A DNA stretch of 6,125 bases from Clostridiales bacterium UBA735 (GTDB lineage Bacteria > Bacillota > Clostridia > Oscillospirales > Oscillospiraceae). Both the position numbers and the translations under genes were made by a program. Below, piece after piece: positions 3,623-6,125 of the stretch. Below the pieces are notes generated by a model. It saw only the letters and a list, made by a program, of their open reading frames with translations. It was not told where the DNA came from and made no database searches. The stretch is from NCBI GenBank assembly GCA_002298695.1, contig DBLB01000029.1:803-6927 (forward strand). The letters run 5' to 3'. Each line of letters opens with the position of its first letter. Positions within the stretch are counted from its first letter, which is position 1.

Positions 3623-6125
3623 TTGGCTGAGCTGAAGCTCGTTTCGCCGCTGCTTTCCAATATGGAGGTCGTCAGCCGCATCAGCGTACGCGGTGCGATC
3701 TCGGTCTATATTGTCAAAAGCACAAAAACGGCGCAAACATATATTTTGAAACATATCTCCGTCCCGGAATCGCAGAAGCAGGTAGACGCACTGCTGTTTA
3801 CCGGCGCGGCGGCCACGGAGGCGGAGGCGCAGAAATACTACGAACAGGTTGTGACCGACTATAAGGAGGAGCTGGAGACGCTGGAGGCCCTCTCGGCCAG
3901 CCCGAATCTGGACTGCTTCCGCAGCTATCAGATCGAACCGAAAGAGGAAGGTGTCGGGTTTGACATCTATCTGCTGGCAGAGCATCGGACGACGCTGACG
4001 GAATATCTGTCCGACAATGCGCTCACCCATCTGAGCGCGGTCAATCTGGCCATGGACCTGTGCAGCGCGCTGGTCGACCTGCGGGCGGCCGGCCTCGTCC
4101 ACCGGGACGTGAAGCCCGGAAACATCTATCTGAACAGCCAGGGGCATTTCGTACTCGGCGATCTCGGAATCGCAAAGCTCTCGGAGCTGAAATACTGCTC
4201 CATGCCGGAGACGATGCTCTCGTCCTACTCAGCGCCGGAGCTGTTCAGCCTCGTCGGTACGATCGAACCGACAACGGACATCTACTCCGTCGGCCTGATT
4301 CTGTACCGGATCTACAACGGCAACCACGCGCCGTTTGAAGACGAGCGGACAACCGCAAAGGCGGCGGACAAGCTCCGCATCACCGGCAAGGAGCTGCCGG
4401 CGCCGATGTACGCCGACTATGAAATGGCCGAGATCATCCACAAAGCCTGCGCGTTCCAGCCGGCGGACCGATATCAGGATCCGAACGAGATGAAGCAGGC
4501 GCTGGTGGAGTACATGAAGCGCAACCAGCTGGACGATACGCTGATCGTCCCGCCGATCTCCGGCGAACACGAACCCGTCAGCCCGGATGCAGAGGACGAG
4601 GTGGAACCCGTCCAGTTCGCAGACAGCGAGGCACTCGGCGACGACTTCAAGCAGAGCTTCTCCCCCGATACGCAGATGCTCAACGATATGATCGAGAATG
4701 TGCACAAGGAGATGGCAAAGGACACCGATCTCTATTATAATACGCTGGAACCGGAAGAAGACGATGACGTACCGCTCGACGAGCAGCCAAAAAAGCGGAA
4801 ACGCAGGAAGCACAGCCGCTGGATCCCCATCGCGGCCTGCGTGCTGGCGCTGCTGCTGATTGGCGGCGCGGTCGCCTATTTCGTGTTTATCCGGCCCGCT
4901 ACGGTGCATATCAATGCCCTGACGCTGCTCGACGCATCCACGGATACCATCAGCGTGTTTGTCGATTCGTCTGAAGCGGACGGCGCGTTCGACGTGCTCT
5001 GCACGGATTCCTACGGGAACCAGTCCCGGCTGGCCTTTGCCTCCGGAAAGGAGACGGTTTTCACCGACCTGACGCCGGGCACGCAGTACACCATCTCGAT
5101 CGACCCGCTGAACAAGAAAAAAGTCACCGGGACGAGCACGCTGATGGCCTCGACCATCGCGCAGACCGAAATTCTCAGCTTTACAGCCACGGGCGTCACC
5201 GTCACGCAGGTGGAGCTGAATCTCATCATTCAGGACGGCCCGGATCCCGGCGTATGGACGGTGGAATACAGCGCGGACGGCACGGAAACGCAGACGGCTA
5301 CGTTCAACGGCCACTCCACGGTGATTGCCAACCTGGAATCCAACAAGGATTACACCTTTACATTGCAGGAACCCGAAGGAACACGTCTGACCGGACAGAC
5401 GAAGGCCCGCTTCTCCACGGTGCCGGCCGTCAAAATCACCGGGATCAAGGCCGCGCTGTCCAGCACGACGGCCATCCTCTCCTGGACGATCGAGGGCGAC
5501 GCGCCGGACGAGTGGACCGTCGAGGTTTCCGGTCCGGACGGCTACAGCGACCAGCAGACGGTCAACGCCGCGACCGTCACGCTCGAGGGGCTGACCTCCG
5601 GCGAGACCTACGACGTCATGATCTCCACACCGACCATGCTGGAGACGTGCACGACCAAGATCACGCCGAACGTTACGAAACTGACGGACTTCTCGGTGGA
5701 CGAGGATCTGGAGGCCAACACGGTGAACTTCAGCTGGGCCTGCGAAAACGAACCCGCCGACAACGAATGGACGATCACCGCACGGCTGGCCGGCAGCGAG
5801 GATCTGGTGCAGTACACCTGGACGCCGGAGGCGAACAGCAACAGCTATAAGATCGACCTTGCGGCCCTGCTGCCGGAGCTCGAATATGAGTTCACACTGG
5901 AGCTTGCATCCGGCGACAAGTTGGAGGGCGAAAATACGGCGCACTACACCACGCCGAACAAGGACAAATTCCGTGAGTACGGCACGCGCGACTTCTACCT
6001 CGGCCTGTTCCTGAAGCCGGAGGCGGACACGTTCACGGCCAAGAATCTCTCCGTGTCGCGCACGAGCTTCGACAAGGACGAATTTGTCGCGTTTGCGCTT
6101 CAGTCGATTAACAATGTCACATCCT
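3623..6125 (+). CDS. Receptor-like Ser/Thr protein kinase with FN3-like ectodomain repeats, 3' end cut by window edge
   Basis: The frame is open for 834 codons from the TTG at 3623 to the right edge; the C-terminus is missing. Residues 1 to about 300 are a Hanks-type kinase: ATP lysine K43, catalytic HRDVKPGN (160-167), metal-binding D180 in DLG, APE (204-206), helix-F D219-IYSVG and R283. Key catalytic residues are present, so it is probably active. The glycine loop is poor (ISVRGAISVY, 20-29), and an unusually long stretch separates K43 from the probable helix-C Glu (around 82-85). An acidic linker (about 300-389) precedes KKRKRRK (390-396) and one membrane helix (about 400-424). Outside lie four beta-rich, FN3-like repeats at roughly 428-512, 516-600, 603-686 and 687-776, and the start of another region. 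Repeats 2-4 share a W-T-V/I strand. No PASTA repeats are seen. Ligand and substrates are unknown. The FN3 assignment is by pattern and moderately sure; the kinase call is firm. Confidence 0.93.
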   Translation, partial: MAELKLVSPLLSNMEVVSRISVRGAISVYIVKSTKTAQTYILKHISVPESQKQVDALLFTGAAATEAEAQKYYEQVVTDYKEELETLEALSASPNLDCFRSYQIEPKEEGVGFDIYLLAEHRTTLTEYLSDNALTHLSAVNLAMDLCSALVDLRAAGLVHRDVKPGNIYLNSQGHFVLGDLGIAKLSELKYCSMPETMLSSYSAPELFSLVGTIEPTTDIYSVGLILYRIYNGNHAPFEDERTTAKAADKLRITGKELPAPMYADYEMAEIIHKACAFQPADRYQDPNEMKQALVEYMKRNQLDDTLIVPPISGEHEPVSPDAEDEVEPVQFADSEALGDDFKQSFSPDTQMLNDMIENVHKEMAKDTDLYYNTLEPEEDDDVPLDEQPKKRKRRKHSRWIPIAACVLALLLIGGAVAYFVFIRPATVHINALTLLDASTDTISVFVDSSEADGAFDVLCTDSYGNQSRLAFASGKETVFTDLTPGTQYTISIDPLNKKKVTGTSTLMASTIAQTEILSFTATGVTVTQVELNLIIQDGPDPGVWTVEYSADGTETQTATFNGHSTVIANLESNKDYTFTLQEPEGTRLTGQTKARFSTVPAVKITGIKAALSSTTAILSWTIEGDAPDEWTVEVSGPDGYSDQQTVNAATVTLEGLTSGETYDVMISTPTMLETCTTKITPNVTKLTDFSVDEDLEANTVNFSWACENEPADNEWTITARLAGSEDLVQYTWTPEANSNSYKIDLAALLPELEYEFTLELASGDKLEGENTAHYTTPNKDKFREYGTRDFYLGLFLKPEADTFTAKNLSVSRTSFDKDEFVAFALQSINNVTS

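Noticed and set aside
3572..4147. A 191-codon open frame on the minus strand across the kinase start
   Set aside because: It would overlap both the kinase N-lobe and its promoter, has no convincing ribosome site, and looks like antisense of the kinase frame.
4229..5944. A 571-codon open frame on the minus strand, opposite the kinase
   Set aside because: It lies entirely within the kinase coding region. Its translation is Arg/Val/Leu-rich with no domain sense, the usual product of reading GC-rich codons backwards. The kinase frame shows clear catalytic motifs.

Overview
The window looks like chromosomal DNA of a GC-rich gut-type Clostridia member (Firmicutes, Oscillospiraceae/Ruminococcaceae-like). 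This rests on three things: strong AGGAGG-type ribosome sites in front of nearly every gene, a Clostridia-style ThrH/DUF1015 pair, and a membrane Ser/Thr kinase next to a zinc-ribbon/Ig-like membrane protein. The species cannot be named from the sequence. No rRNA, tRNA, CRISPR array, insertion sequence or phage gene is visible.

Layout. (1) Positions 1-1773, minus strand: a two-gene unit with thrH first (phosphoserine phosphatase / homoserine phosphotransferase), then a DUF1015 protein 31 bp downstream that runs off the left edge. It probably belongs to serine metabolism. (2) 1774-1899: a divergent intergenic region with a sigma-A-like promoter for thrH. (3) 1900-2103, plus strand: a 67-residue two-helix DUF378 membrane protein. 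(4) 2105-2140: a perfect 15-bp stem hairpin with T-runs on both sides, a bidirectional terminator shared by two convergent genes. (5) 2164-3435, minus strand: a 423-residue membrane protein with an N-terminal zinc ribbon, a basic linker, one transmembrane helix and three Cys-containing Ig-like (Big2-type) domains. (6) 3436-3622: a 187-bp divergent control region with a good promoter on each strand and two hairpins in the leader of the minus-strand gene. (7) 3623-6125, plus strand: a receptor-like Ser/Thr protein kinase starting at TTG. It has a cytoplasmic kinase domain, acidic linker, basic stop-transfer, one transmembrane helix and at least four fibronectin-III-like repeats, and it runs off the right edge.

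The most interesting part is the divergent pair in (5) and (7). Both proteins have the same plan: a cytoplasmic head, one membrane helix and a string of beta-sandwich domains outside. They share one regulatory region. A working hypothesis is an envelope-sensing pair, with the kinase carrying FN3-like repeats in place of the PASTA repeats of the better-known Firmicutes kinases. The partnership is inferred from architecture and position only.
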